Part shown: positions 1-10,140 of the stretch, one piece after another
How the letters are laid out: every line of letters begins with the position of its first letter
Position numbering within the stretch: position 1 is the first letter of the stretch
Assembly (NCBI GenBank): GCA_023213395.1
Contig: CM041465.1
Coordinates: 248,317,741 to 248,381,740 of the forward strand
DNA length: 64,000 nucleotides
Direction of reading: 5' to 3'
Origin: Cycas panzhihuaensis
Taxonomy: Eukaryota > Cycadophyta
The notes under the pieces: model-generated
The model's input: only the letters and a program-made list of their open reading frames with translations
The model's database searches: none
What the model was told of the DNA's origin: nothing
Made by a program: the position numbers and the translations under genes

Positions 1-300
1 ATCACAATGTTTTGCTTTGCTTCACTGAGTACTTAAGCACATTTTCAAAGTACTTTTCTTGCAAAACTCATTGTACTCAAGCATCAGTTTTTTACTTGGA
101 TCTGCATAAGCACTACATTTCATTAAGTGCTCATTGTAACAACACTTTAAGTGTTCATATTGATGTACTAAATTTGCTTCTTTTTGAAGCCTCTTTTCAT
201 TGTAAGCTTAATCAAGCACTTTCATAAGTACATCATCCAAGTAAAAATAAATCTTAAGTTCACTTTAACCTTCTAAAAGTGACTTAAAAATCTTGTTGGA

Positions 301-330
301 GAGGCCCGAAAAAGGTTCAAACCTTGCCTC
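301..330 (+). promoter_or_regulatory. Leader hairpin 1 of Copia-A
   Basis: GAGGC (301-305) can pair with GCCTC (326-330), and AAGGT with ACCTT closes a TCAA tetraloop, leaving a five-base bulge. The same hairpin appears at the same place in C, E and F, and with one weakened pair in D. Its function is unknown. Confidence 0.6.
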
Positions 331-336
331 TGAAAT

Positions 337-404
337 AACCTTAAGCTTGGTGCATTCCCTAGGGGACCAACCGACCGTACGGTCAGTGCACGACAATTAA
401 GGTT
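337..404 (+). promoter_or_regulatory. Leader stem-loop 2 with self-complementary loop, Copia-A
   Basis: AACCTTAA (337-344) pairs with TTAAGGTT (397-404), and GTGCA (350-354) with TGCAC (387-391). The apical region carries the 12-base palindrome GACCGTACGGTC (373-384). Copia-F has the same palindrome, E has GACCATATGGTC and D has GACTGCAGTC inside the same stem. A stem presenting a palindrome upstream of gag recalls retroviral dimer-initiation elements; that role is inference. Confidence 0.6.
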
Positions 405-709
405 GCTTGAGGGAAAGAAGGTTCGAAAAGGGTATTATTGGGGCTGTGAATCCCAGGGAAAGCATGGTACGTCCATGCAGATCAACCCTACCTGCCTTGT
501 CCTAGATTTAACTTGGCCAACTGTTGGATCTCCTCCATAGATCAGGGTTGGACCAACTCCATAGCCTAGTCCTCCACCCCTCATCATTCCATTCAGTTGT
601 TGGATCTTCTAATAAGATCGAATCATAGTTTCGTTAGAAGGTGGAACTTAAGCGACGAAAGCTTTGAGTTTCCAAGTTATCTGCTAGCTTTAAGCCTTAC
701 AACTGAAAC

Positions 710-1690
710 ATGGCTACAATTAACGTGCTTAATGCATGCACCATTAGATTAACAGAACAAGATAACTATTAAGAATGGAAGAGGATCACTCAAAATCTTT
801 TGATAATGAATGAATTTTGGGGTTATGTTTCTGGAAGGATACCCCAATCTCTACCTATTGTCAATGGTAATGTAACTGTTCAACCTGATGATGCTCTTGT
901 TGCTGCATGGGAAGCCAACGATGAAATCATCTTGGCATTCTTTCATATGATTGTTGATGTACATGTGGATCAAAACATTGTATGTGCAAAAACTTCTAAG
1001 GAAGCTTCAGACATTTTGTCCTCTTTGTATGAAAGGCGAGATGAAGCTCGCATTTTGATGGTAAAAGCCAGGCTGTATTCTGTAAAGTTTGTCAAGCCTA
1101 TGTCGGCTTTTTTTTCGTCCATCAAGGAGGTATGTAATGAGTTGAATACACTAGGTAGTCCAGCAACAAGAGATGAACTTATAACATCTATCACCAAAGC
1201 TTTGCCAAAGGACTACAATGGCTTTATATCTTCTATTACACAAGATGGTTCTCTCAAAAGAATGTCATTCAATGAACTTGAAAGTTTATTGCTTCAAGAA
1301 GAACAAATTTACACCAAGGATAATGAGGACGAACCATCAACATCAGGTGCATTCACGGCCAAATCAAAGACCAAACAGAACCCCAAACTTGCACTCTCAA
1401 AGCAGTTTGGGAACATGAACATTGGTTCTTCAAAGACCAATGTCGTGTGTCATTATTGTGGCAAAGTTGGCCACATAGCACCTGATTGTAGGAAGAAGCA
1501 AGCAGATCTACGTCAACAGCAGCAGCAGCCACGTCAACAAAATCAGAGATAGCAGCATCCACGTCAGCAATTCCAACAAAGATTCCAAAGAATAACAAGA
1601 AGAAGAACCTCTTGACCAAATCGAGGTACCTATCGAGGAGGTCAAAGAGGAAGGGGGGGGTTTAGAGGTGGCAATCAACGCCACTTCAAT
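710..1690 (+). pseudogene. Copia-A gag pseudogene
   Basis: Gag of a copia element, forming the virus-like particle. The ATG at 710 is chosen because Copia-D and F start with the same MA-x-INxLNACTIRLT context. A CAA-to-TAA stop lies at 770-772, and the frame then stays open to TAG at 1550. The family Gag domain is followed by one CCHC zinc knuckle at 1448-1489 (spacing CX2CX4HX4C) and a Gln-rich then Gly/Arg-rich tail that runs in the same frame into protease. A further CGA-to-TGA stop lies near 1613. Confidence 0.88.
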
Positions 1691-3349
1691 CAGTTTGTGG
1701 ATGAAGACAAATTGTTTTGTGCTTATCATTCATCCAAGGTTGATCAAACTTGGATTATTGACTCTGGAGCTACTCAACACATGACTGAGAGTGAAGAACT
1801 CCTTTGCGACATCAAGGAAGGACAAGGTCAATCAGTCACCTTTGGCAACAATCAATCTGTCAAGATTTCTGGCATAGGCACAATAGCTCCATTTCATTCT
1901 TCTTCTAATCCTTCCTCTGCATTTCCCAATGGCAATGCCTACTTTATACCTTCTATGGACAAGAATTTGCTATCTGTTAACAAATTGGACAAGCAACAGA
2001 TGAGCATTTTGTTCAAAAATAGGAAATGTGTAATAAGTGACAAAGATGACCAAGTAGTAGTTGTTAGATATGAGGATCATGGCCTCTACAAATTGGATGC
2101 CAATAACATAACACTTGATTCTGCTTACTCTGGCTCTATTCTCACTCAACACTTGTCCAAGATGCAACTTTGGCATCAACATCTAGGCCATTTGAGCTTA
2201 GACAATCTCAGGCTGATGATAAACAAAAACATGGTACATGGGCTTCCAAAGATATATGACACAAAATGTTTTTGTGAAGCATGCATAATGGGGATTTAAC
2301 ATCGCTTGCCTTTCCCTAAAGGCAAAGTTTGGCGTGCATCACATCCTTTGCAGCTAGTACACTCAGATTTGTGTGGACCTATGTCTATCGCATCTTTTGG
2401 AGGAGCTTTGTGCTACATCTCCTTCATTGATGACTTTTCTCATAAAGTATGGGTCTACTTCATCAAGCACAAATCTGAAGCATTTTCAAAGTTCAAAGAA
2501 TTCAAGCTTGAAGTGGAGAACGAGTCTGGCCACTCTATCAAGACATTAAGGATAGACAATGGAGGTGAATTTACTTCAAATGAATTCACCCAATTCTACA
2601 AGGATAATGACATTCAGAGACAGCTTACTCACACTCCTCAACAAAATGGAGTCTCCGAAAGAATGAACAGAACTTTGGCTAATAAAGCCAAAGCAATGAT
2701 GCATGCAAAATGACTCACTCGAACTTACTGGGCAGAGGCATTCCACATAGCTGCCTATGTGGCCAATCGAAGTCCAACTACAGCAGTCACCGACATCACA
2801 CCCGAGGAGGCATGGTCTGGCAAAAAGCCAACGGTCAGCCATTTAAGGACTTTTGGGTGCACTGCTTATATGCACATCCCCGACCAGCAAAAAACAAAAT
2901 TAGAAAAGCATAGTCTAAAATGCATCTTTATAGGTTATGCCAATCATAGCAAAGCCTACAAGTTGTATGATCCCATTGGAAAGAAAATGCATCTCTCAAG
3001 AGATGTAATCTTTGCTGAAGACGTTCATAAGGAGTTGCAAACAGTATCAATGCAATCGCCCATTGACAAAGGCAAAAAGATTGTTGAGGCTTTCCTTCCC
3101 TTTCAATCTTCTACTCCATGTGCATCATTTGTACCTGCTGGACTGTCTACATCATCTGATTTGGCTCCACTTGATCCTAGCACATCTTCTGTTGATCAAC
3201 GACTTAGACCAGAAGATCTTGAGGTTCAAGTCACATCAATTCAAAAGTTACCAAAATGGTATACTCAAACAGTACAGGACGGCCACATCATTGAAGGAAA
3301 ACGTCCATTAAAATATAGGCAGCAGACCAATTTTGCACTTATGGCTTAA
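1691..3349 (+). pseudogene. Copia-A protease and integrase region
   Basis: Aspartic protease with the active-site motif DSGATQHM (D at 1760), then the GAG-pre-integrase zinc region (LGHLSLDNL near 2185; CEAC near 2272), then the integrase core with acidic residues D at 2366, D at 2555 and E at 2657, 34 codons after the second D as expected for DD35E. The C-terminal GKK-family extension reaches about 3340. Stops at 2297 (CAA to TAA), 2711 and 3347 break the frame, but there is no frameshift. Confidence 0.88.
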
Positions 3350-4895
3350 GTGCTATGTGTTGATGAGCCTTCCACCTTTGAGGAGGCTTCTAAAAATGAA
3401 AATTAGAAGGCTGCCATGGATGAAGAAATCCATTCTATTGAAAAGAATGGTACTTGGGATTTGGTCAAATTGCCTAAACACAAACAGGCAATTAGTTGCA
3501 AATGGGTCTACAAGACAAAATTCCATTATGATCGTACACTTAAGCGGTAGAAGGTCCGCCTTGTGGCAAAAGGATTCAAACAAAAGGAAGGCATAGGCTA
3601 CGAGGAGACTTTTGCACCAGTGGCTAACATGAATACCATCAGACTCATCTTGGCCTTAGTAGCTCAATGCAAATGGCCAGTCTTTCAGATGGACGTGAAG
3701 AGCACCTTTCTCAATGGCGATCTTCAAGAGGAGGTCTACTTGGAGCAACCTCCCGGTTACAAGGTACAAGGCAAAGAGCATTTCGTTTGTCGCCTAAAAA
3801 AGGCATTGTATAGCTTGAAACAAGCTCCAAGAGCATGGTATTCAAAGATCGATGATTACTTCTTGAGACATGGGTTTCATCGATCTACTTCAGATCCTAA
3901 CTTATACATTAAAGATGGAAAAGGCCATGCCGTTTTTATTGTCTTGTATGTAGATGACTTAGTGATCACTGGCAATGACACTAAGATGATACAAATTCTC
4001 CAGGATGACTTGAAGAGGAGTTTTGAGATGACTGAGCTTGGACTTCTCCATTATTTCTTAGGCTTTGAGGTATGGCAATAGCTAGGCTATATCTTCATCT
4101 CCCAAGCAAAATATTCTTGGGACATTTTGCAGCGGTTCAGGATGCACAACTACAAGCTAATGCCTACACCCATGGAGAATGGAACAAAGCTTACTCTCAA
4201 TGAGGAAGTTGAACCTGCAGATCCCACTCTTTATCGGCAGTTGATTGGTAGTCTCATTTATCTCACCAACACTCGACCGGATATTTCATTTGCAGTTGAG
4301 ATTTGTTCTCGATACATGTCTCAACCCAATCAAAAACATTGGAATGCAGCTAAACGCATACTCAAATACATCAAAGGCACATTACAGCATTGCCTTGAGT
4401 ATGCACATGATGAGAACTTCACTCTAGAAGGGTTCTCAGATTCGACAAGGTGTTGCCAAGATGGCAGGAGATCAACCTCGGGATGCTATTTTTCCCTTGG
4501 TTCAGCAGTTGTTTCATGGAGTTGCAAGAAGCAACCCAATGTTACCTTGTCCTCCAAGGCGAGTACAAAGTCTGGTCAGTAGCCTTGTGAAGCTATCTGC
4601 CAGCTCGGATTCTTGGGGAACTTGGACTTGAGGAGGATCACCCCACCAGAATTTATTGCGACAATCAAAGTGTGCTCAAGCTGGCCAAGAATCAGATTTC
4701 ATGCAAAGACCAAACACATTGAGGTTCATCATCACTTCATCAGAGAGCATGTGCAAAGTTGTGAGCTCAACCTTCAATATCGACCAATGTAATGAGACAA
4801 CAGATATCTTTACCAAGCCACTTGGTAGAGAAAAATTTGTAAACTTTAGAGATGGTCTAAGGGTCCGACTTAACATTGTAAATAGTAAGGGGGGG
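3350..4895 (+). pseudogene. Copia-A reverse transcriptase and RNase H region
   Basis: Copia RT with [35 protein letters not shown] and the catalytic YVDD at 3947-3958. RNase H follows (TNTRPDIS, STSG, HIEVHHHFIREH, DIFTKPLG). TGG-to-TAG near 3404, CAG-to-TAG near 3550 and CAG-to-TAG at 4079-4081 interrupt RT. A deletion near 4560-4610 shifts the RNase H frame and removes the usual TEAEY segment. The usual SDSDWAG is altered to DSTRCC. The product could not be active. Confidence 0.88.
4887..4895 (+). promoter_or_regulatory. Polypurine tract of Copia-A
   Basis: AAGGGGGGG directly abuts the TG that opens the 3' LTR, the normal plus-strand primer position. Confidence 0.9.
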
Positions 4896-4976
4896 TGTTA
4901 AACCTTATGTTTACATGTTAAGATTATGTACTTTATTTTTCATGTAATATTTGTACTTTTGTACTTTAGGGGTGAC

Positions 4977-4994
4977 TTATCACTTAAGTGATAA
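4977..4994 (+). promoter_or_regulatory. LTR palindrome 1 (Copia-A)
   Basis: TTATCACTTAAGTGATAA is a perfect 18-bp palindrome near the LTR start. It is kept in the LTRs of D, E and F. In C it carries one extra A in the centre. Confidence 0.75.
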
Positions 4995-5118
4995 AGTGCA
5001 CACCCACATTTCTTTCTAGTGACACAACATTGTCACTAAAGGGTCAAATGGACCCCCATGCACTTTTGCTCACTTGAGAGCCCTAAAGGACACATGTCCT
5101 ACATGCAAGGCATGTACC

Positions 5119-5148
5119 TTGGATGTTTGACACTTGTCAAACATCCAA
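5119..5148 (+). promoter_or_regulatory. LTR palindrome 2 upstream of TATA (Copia-A)
   Basis: TTGGATGTTTGACA and TGTCAAACATCCAA form 14-base arms around a two-base centre. It ends 24 bp upstream of the TATA box. Copia-D keeps the dyad with paired changes (TTGCATGATTGACA arms). Confidence 0.75.
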
Positions 5149-5172
5149 TGCCTTAGGTCTCTCCTTTAACTC

Positions 5173-5180
5173 TATATAAT
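5173..5180 (+). promoter_or_regulatory. TATA box of Copia-A LTR
   Basis: TATATAAT lies in the middle of the LTR in the context CTCTATATAATGAGACC. Equivalent boxes occur in C, E and F; D has a TTTAAA version. It is the likely Pol II promoter of the element. Confidence 0.6.
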
Positions 5181-5288
5181 GAGACCTCTCCTCATTGTTC
5201 TCATATAGAGTTGAGTCAGATTGTTATCTTTGTCAGTTTACTAATCAAATTGTTTATTCATTTGGAGGTTGGACCAATTCCAACCCCA

Positions 5289-5302
5289 CACATTTGGTAT
5301 CA
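5289..5302 (+). repeat. Primer-site-like sequence inside the LTR (Copia-A)
   Basis: CACATTTGGTATCA repeats the 14 bases found across the LTR end and primer site of the related Copia-F (CACA then TTTGGTATCAGAGC). E and F also have it inside their LTRs. Confidence 0.6.
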
Positions 5303-5452
5303 TTTTCTTGCTCCTTCATTTTTCATGCTTTGTCTTGCTTATGCTTTTCATCTTGAGAGTATCATACTTGTTAGCATTTGTTGCTTTCTAGAACTAAAGT
5401 GAACCTAGCTTTTGGATCTTGGGACTGTGAGGCCATTAGGCCTCTTTTCACA

Positions 5453-6425
5453 TGAACAACCTTTCTTGTCTAACCAACGTCGGATGCCCTGTATGCGATG
5501 AAAAGGTGGTGCAGAGTGATTGAAGAGTTTTGTGTTCAGAAAGATAAGGGTTTGTAAGATATCGCACACACAATGAAGCTGCTCTAGCTATTCACTGACT
5601 AATGGGAAATCAATCAAGTGTTCTTGGAGAAGCAAGTCCATTCCAGTAGAACCACTTCAATTCTTCTTTCTCCTCCACCAACAGCACCTTTCCACAGAGT
5701 ACTAATTACTTTAGGGACAAACCAAGATTACACAACTGTTAATCTATCAGAGGCAGTTGAATTTAAGTCAGACAAGACCTGGTCAACCATTACATCCACT
5801 ATCTACTCAACAGGCTATTGGATAGATACTAGTGGGTTGATACTGCAGCAAACAGAACCATATTTGATAATTTACAGACTGGTAGTGTACTTTAGCAGCT
5901 TGTACATGCAGGTCAATCTTCTGCGGCTAGGGTTTGATTTACGCTTCATTCATGTAGCAAGGTGCCTTTTCCATGACCATAAATCTTTCACATAAAACCA
6001 ACACCTTCTTCATCCCAACACTTACTTGTAACAAGCCTAGGGTTAATGCAAGCAACTAATAAACACTAGCAAGTAGATTTCTATAGACATGCCATAGTAG
6101 CCAAAATACAATTCCAATGAATATCCTCCAAACATCAATCCCTCAGACAACTTCAAATATCATTGTTTATCCATACATGTTGGCCTTAACTTCAAGATAA
6201 ACCCTAACACATATAACACAATAAAATAGTGATATTACCTAGTAAAATTCCTGCTTCACACCAACATTGGCTCACTTTGTATCAGTAAGGCCTTGAACTT
6301 CTCTTTAATTTGATCTCAATCTGGCAACGGCTTAATGGAGCCACCTCCTTGCTTGAATGCTCTATCCTTCACTAAGCTTCTCCTCTCTCAGTCTTCTCAA
6401 TCTTCTTCTTACAGCAGAATGGCCC
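5453..6425. other. Unassigned sequence, possibly Copia-L interior
   Basis: No recognisable protein. A 125-codon ORF at 5618-5995 (+) has no motif I recognise and unremarkable composition. Because a minus-strand primer site and LTR follow at 6426, this stretch may be the leader of Copia-L into which Copia-A inserted. Confidence 0.4.
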
Positions 6426-6437
6426 GCTCTGATACCA
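6426..6437 (-). promoter_or_regulatory. Primer binding site of Copia-L
   Basis: The complement reads TGGTATCAGAGC, a perfect match to the initiator tRNA-Met primer site of plant copia elements, and directly abuts an LTR-like segment. Confidence 0.7.
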
Positions 6438-6820
6438 TATTAGATTTTCAACATGGGAAGCATTCAACACCAAACACAATCAACAAGATCAATGAACAAA
6501 GCATAAATAGCATTAACTCATCATAAGCAAGATTACATCATAACACTATTGCACCATAGACTCAACATGAGTCTCCTTGATGACTTGATTACATTACTCT
6601 ACCTCAACCACCTATTTATACAACATAGGTGAGAGTACATACAAGAGATGGGACACGTGAGACAATTACCTCTAACCTAACCAATGACACTTCACCAACT
6701 AACTAACTAATGACCTTCTAACTTCCCATATAACATTATAATAATGTATGACCCTTAGACCCTAATACTTAGGACACATTTTACATAGAACACTTATACA
6801 TTAAACATTACATACTAACA
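6438..6820 (-). repeat. LTR of Copia-L (383 bp), remnant
   Basis: Starts TATTAGATTTTC next to the primer site and ends CATACTAACA; TA in place of TG at the outer edge fits one G-to-A change. CTATTTATAC inside could be a TATA region. Unlike the 540-bp LTR family in sequence. No polymerase remnant or second LTR is visible. Confidence 0.55.
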
Positions 6821-9100
6821 GAGATACACCATTCTAATTTTTTAGTTTAGTAGGTAGTATAGTGTTAGGTTTTAGTCCATCTGGACTTAAAAGACTATTA
6901 AATGTAAAATTATTCTTTTGTTTGTTGCTTGCATAATACAAAAACAACCAAATCACTTAAGGGGGGCAACATAAATGGGGGAGCACATAATATGAATGGA
7001 GGAATAGAAGGGAAAACACAGATGTAAGGGTAGTTGATAAACATAGTGATTTTTATAATTCATTAGAATACAAAAGATTCTTTGCAATTTCATAAATGAA
7101 CAGTTGACAAGCAAATACAAAGGAACACCCTTCGCAAGTTCGCAAACAAGTCAGTAAGCTTGGATATGAATATAAAAAGGGCATGAAAATGCGAGAAGAC
7201 AAAGAATTTAAAATCTTGATCTCTAAGCCTTTGAGGAGAGATGGTAAGGCATGTAGCAAAGGAAGATGAAACGACAAAGAAGGGAGACCAAAGGGCAATA
7301 TTCGAATATCCTTTACCTATTAGCAGGCATCACTTGGTCTCTAGTAGGATTCTTCACACCGGCATAGATCAGACAGACAAGATAGGGGGGTGTTAAGAAA
7401 CTTATGATCATAATCTTGAGCAATGTAGTTTCGAGGATTTGGGAAGATGGATAAACAAAAAGAGTAAAGAAGTACTTAACAAAATATGATGCCAAACTTA
7501 AACAAGGCAGAGTTGCATTAAACAAAGCATGATTTTGATCCTAAACTGAGCAACATTGATCTAGTTGCAGAGTTGCATTGAGTGGGTTGTATAGAGTATA
7601 TTGGGCTGATTTCATAACCCAGTATGGAGTTGATTGCATAAGAGCAACATTGAGTTGATTACATCAAGCAATATCAAGTTGGTTGCACAAAATAATGAAG
7701 AAATTATTATGTAGGGTAGACAAACTCTGCAAGATTATTCTATGGTTCAGTTTTGCAGAAACATACAATTGGTATTATGTAAAGATTATACACCAATTGT
7801 TTGACAAACTATTTGAACGAGTAGACAAAGATAAGGTTGGATCTGTTGTATGATTATCCTTTGAATCAGCCTCCTAGGGCAGATAAATTCTACAAGCTCA
7901 TTCTTTGGTTCAGTTTTGTTGGGCAAGGCAAATAAGTTATGCAAAAATATACTTTGGACTAATGTTATTGAGTAGATAAATCCACACTCAGAGTGATCTC
8001 TTAGGATTATATCTCCACTCCTTTTAAGGGTTAGATTTGGTAAGTGGCATAAACATGTGTATCCATTACCATTTCAATATCTTGGGACTATTTCAAAGGT
8101 GCTAAATTACATTTTGAGACAGGGTAAAGTAAAACCTTTTGGTCATTTTATGTGCATGAGTAATGCATGTATTATATGGATTGCTACCTCATGCTTGGAT
8201 AGGTTGTGTGGTGTGAAACACACTCCTAATAAAGATGAAAGTGGCTATCAATACATGCAACTAAGTGTGGTATGAAACACACAATCCATTATTTTCATGC
8301 ATTGCATGGTATGGGACATGCAGAGAGATAGTTCAAAGAGATTGACTCTGTGATAGTGTATAGGTGGTATGTCATTTCCAAATAAAGTGTATAAACTTGA
8401 ATTACAGCAAAAAATTCAGAACCAATGCAGCAATGTGTTGATTACAACCTTTGACTCAATTATGGAGCACTTATAATGAAATGTATGTGAATTGATTTTG
8501 CAGTAGAGAACTCATAAACAATTTAACAACATTCTACTACTAAGATATTTCTAGACAAATTGCATAAATTGATGTGCAGACTACAGTTTAGAAACAGTCA
8601 AGCAATGTTTAGTTATTGGTATAGGTTTTGGGTTGAGACGCTGAAAGACTTACAAGTACTCCAGCATTCATATCATGTGCTCTAGCTCGAGGGAGCTTTC
8701 CTTCTCATGAATGTTGATGGTTAGGCGATGAATCTGTCTAAAGTAATCTAGTTGTCCCCATTTTCTTTCCAATCAAGATGAATATATGCAAGATACCTTA
8801 ATGGTGATTTGTGTTGCTATGGTACTTGTTATTTCCTTTGAATGCAAGATGCCCTAATAATGAATTGTAATGCTATGATACTTGATATCATTTCTATAAT
8901 TTTGAGTTTGATGAGAATGAGTTTTGACATCTATTATAGAACATCATTGACCTCTTGAACTAGTAGCATCTCTGGGCATGTAATTTCTACTGTTCATGTG
9001 TACAAAAACTCTAATTTAAGCTTCTGTTAGTTCAAGTATAGTGGTTAATGTTGGCTTAGTTGGCAAACTCAAGTGAATCATGGCTAAGCGGAGTCACTAC
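6821..9100. other. Unassigned AT-rich sequence
   Basis: No coding homology seen on either strand. There are weak local repeats: TGGTTCAGTTTTG near 7742 and 7911, and GGT(G/A)TGAAACACAC near 8212 and 8268. It is probably old transposon debris. Confidence 0.5.
8786..8897. repeat. Degenerate tandem duplication, about 56-bp unit
   Basis: Two adjacent copies begin ATGCAAGAT at 8786 and 8842 and share AATG...TTGCTATGGTACTTG-type sequence with scattered differences. Confidence 0.5.
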
Positions 9101-9104
9101 TAAC

Positions 9105-10140
9105 CATTATGGGCCATGACACCAACACCGTGAATTGATGATTTGTTAGATGAACTACATGGCCCCAGATGTCCACTCCAAATATTATCAAATCCACATC
9201 AAAGACGAGGACATATACAAGACAACCTTCCAGACACATAAAAGATTGTTTAAATTTTGGGTTGACTAATGTGCTTACAACTTTCCAATGCACTATGAAT
9301 ATAGTACTTAGGCCATTTATTAGAAAATTTATCTCAATATTTTTTAATGACATTTTAATTTATAAATGAACATGGGATAACAACTTAAAGTATCTGTGAG
9401 AAGCATTGCGGGTTCTAGAAGAAAACCAATTCATCGCAAACAAGTCCAAACGCACTTTTGGACAAACAAAATTGGAATACTTGGGCCATATCATCACCCA
9501 GGATGGAGTCAAGATGGATCACACAAAGGTCTAAGCCATTGTGAATTGGCCTACACTAATCAATGTCATAGGTGTCAGAAATTTTCTAGAAGCAACCAAA
9601 TTCTTACGACGTTTTAGTAGAGGATATGCAAGCATAGCAAGATCCCTAACTGACCTAACAAAAAACGAAGCATTCATTTGGCACGATCTAGCAGAAAAGG
9701 CTTTCTAAGGATTAATGAACGCTACAATCACAGTCCCCATCTTAGCCATGTCAAACTTCTATGAAGCATTCATTTTGGAATGTCATGCATCTAGAGTAGG
9801 ATTAGGAGCAATTCTTCTTCAAAACCATTGACCCATAGCTTATAAAAGTTGGAAACTAAATGCACAAGAAAGATTAAAACATATTTACGATAAGGAAATG
9901 CTTGCACATATGCATGTTATTTGCCCATAGTGACATTACTTACTAGGTAGCAAATTCTTGATCGAGATGGATCATGACAACCTCAAGTATTTTCTCAATC
10001 CAAGCTCCTTATCAAATGAACAACAAAAATGGGTATGCAATCCTTCGATTTCAATATCATCTAAGAAGGGAAAGAAGAACATGGTTGTAGATGCATTATC
10101 CAAGATTTTGGAACAATCAACACGCTAGGCTATCTCGATA
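9105..10140 (+). pseudogene. Gypsy-K reverse transcriptase and RNase H remnant
   Basis: A Ty3/gypsy pol is recognisable across frames: GLTNVLTTFQCTMN, then FFNDILIY near 9336-9370, where the catalytic FxDD has become FFND; then LGHIITQDGV (near 9480) and an RNase H with FILECHAS (near 9771), where the usual D is H, followed by VGLGAILLQ and VVDALSK (near 10084). Many stops and frameshifts. The 5' half of the element is not recognisable upstream. Confidence 0.8.

Larger units (their letters stand above)
1..709 (+). other. Copia-A untranslated leader (3' part)
   Basis: Sequence upstream of the gag start matches the leaders of Copia-C, D, E and F. Bases 1-290 are AT-rich with recurring short motifs such as AAGTGCT and AAGTACT. 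Bases 293-560 are the most conserved non-coding block of the family and hold two predicted RNA stem-loops. The short ORF at 12-227 is not shared as a protein with the relatives and I do not count it as a gene. Confidence 0.8.
1..5452 (+). mobile_element. Copia-A, Ty1/copia LTR retrotransposon, 5' end outside window
   Basis: The order leader, Gag, protease, integrase, reverse transcriptase, RNase H, polypurine tract and 3' LTR is that of Ty1/copia. The 5' LTR and primer site lie left of the window; Copia-F, a close relative, has a leader of about 2.3 kb, so roughly 1.6 kb more leader is expected. Gag-pol runs in a single frame from 710 to about 4565 and is broken mostly by point stops. The five bases after the 3' LTR are TGAAC (5453-5457), the expected target duplication, but its partner is out of view. 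Confidence 0.93.
4896..5452 (+). repeat. 3' LTR of Copia-A (557 bp)
   Basis: Begins TGTTAAACC after the polypurine tract and ends TTTTCACA. The same boundaries and almost the same length occur in Copia-F (558 and 556 bp). It contains two palindromes, a TATA box and an internal copy of the primer-site sequence, listed separately. Confidence 0.92.

Noticed and set aside
1508-1729. Leu/Thr-rich minus-strand ORF opposite the Gag Gln-rich tail
   Set aside because: An antisense shadow of the CAG/CAA repeat; the same shadow appears opposite gag in D, E and F.
5618-5995. 125-codon ORF (+) as a possible host gene
   Set aside because: No recognisable domain, no introns or neighbouring exons seen, and it lies between transposon pieces.
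7727-8280. Recurrent short motifs suggestive of a satellite or CRISPR-like array
   Set aside because: The copies are few, unequal in spacing and diverged; no regular repeat-spacer structure.
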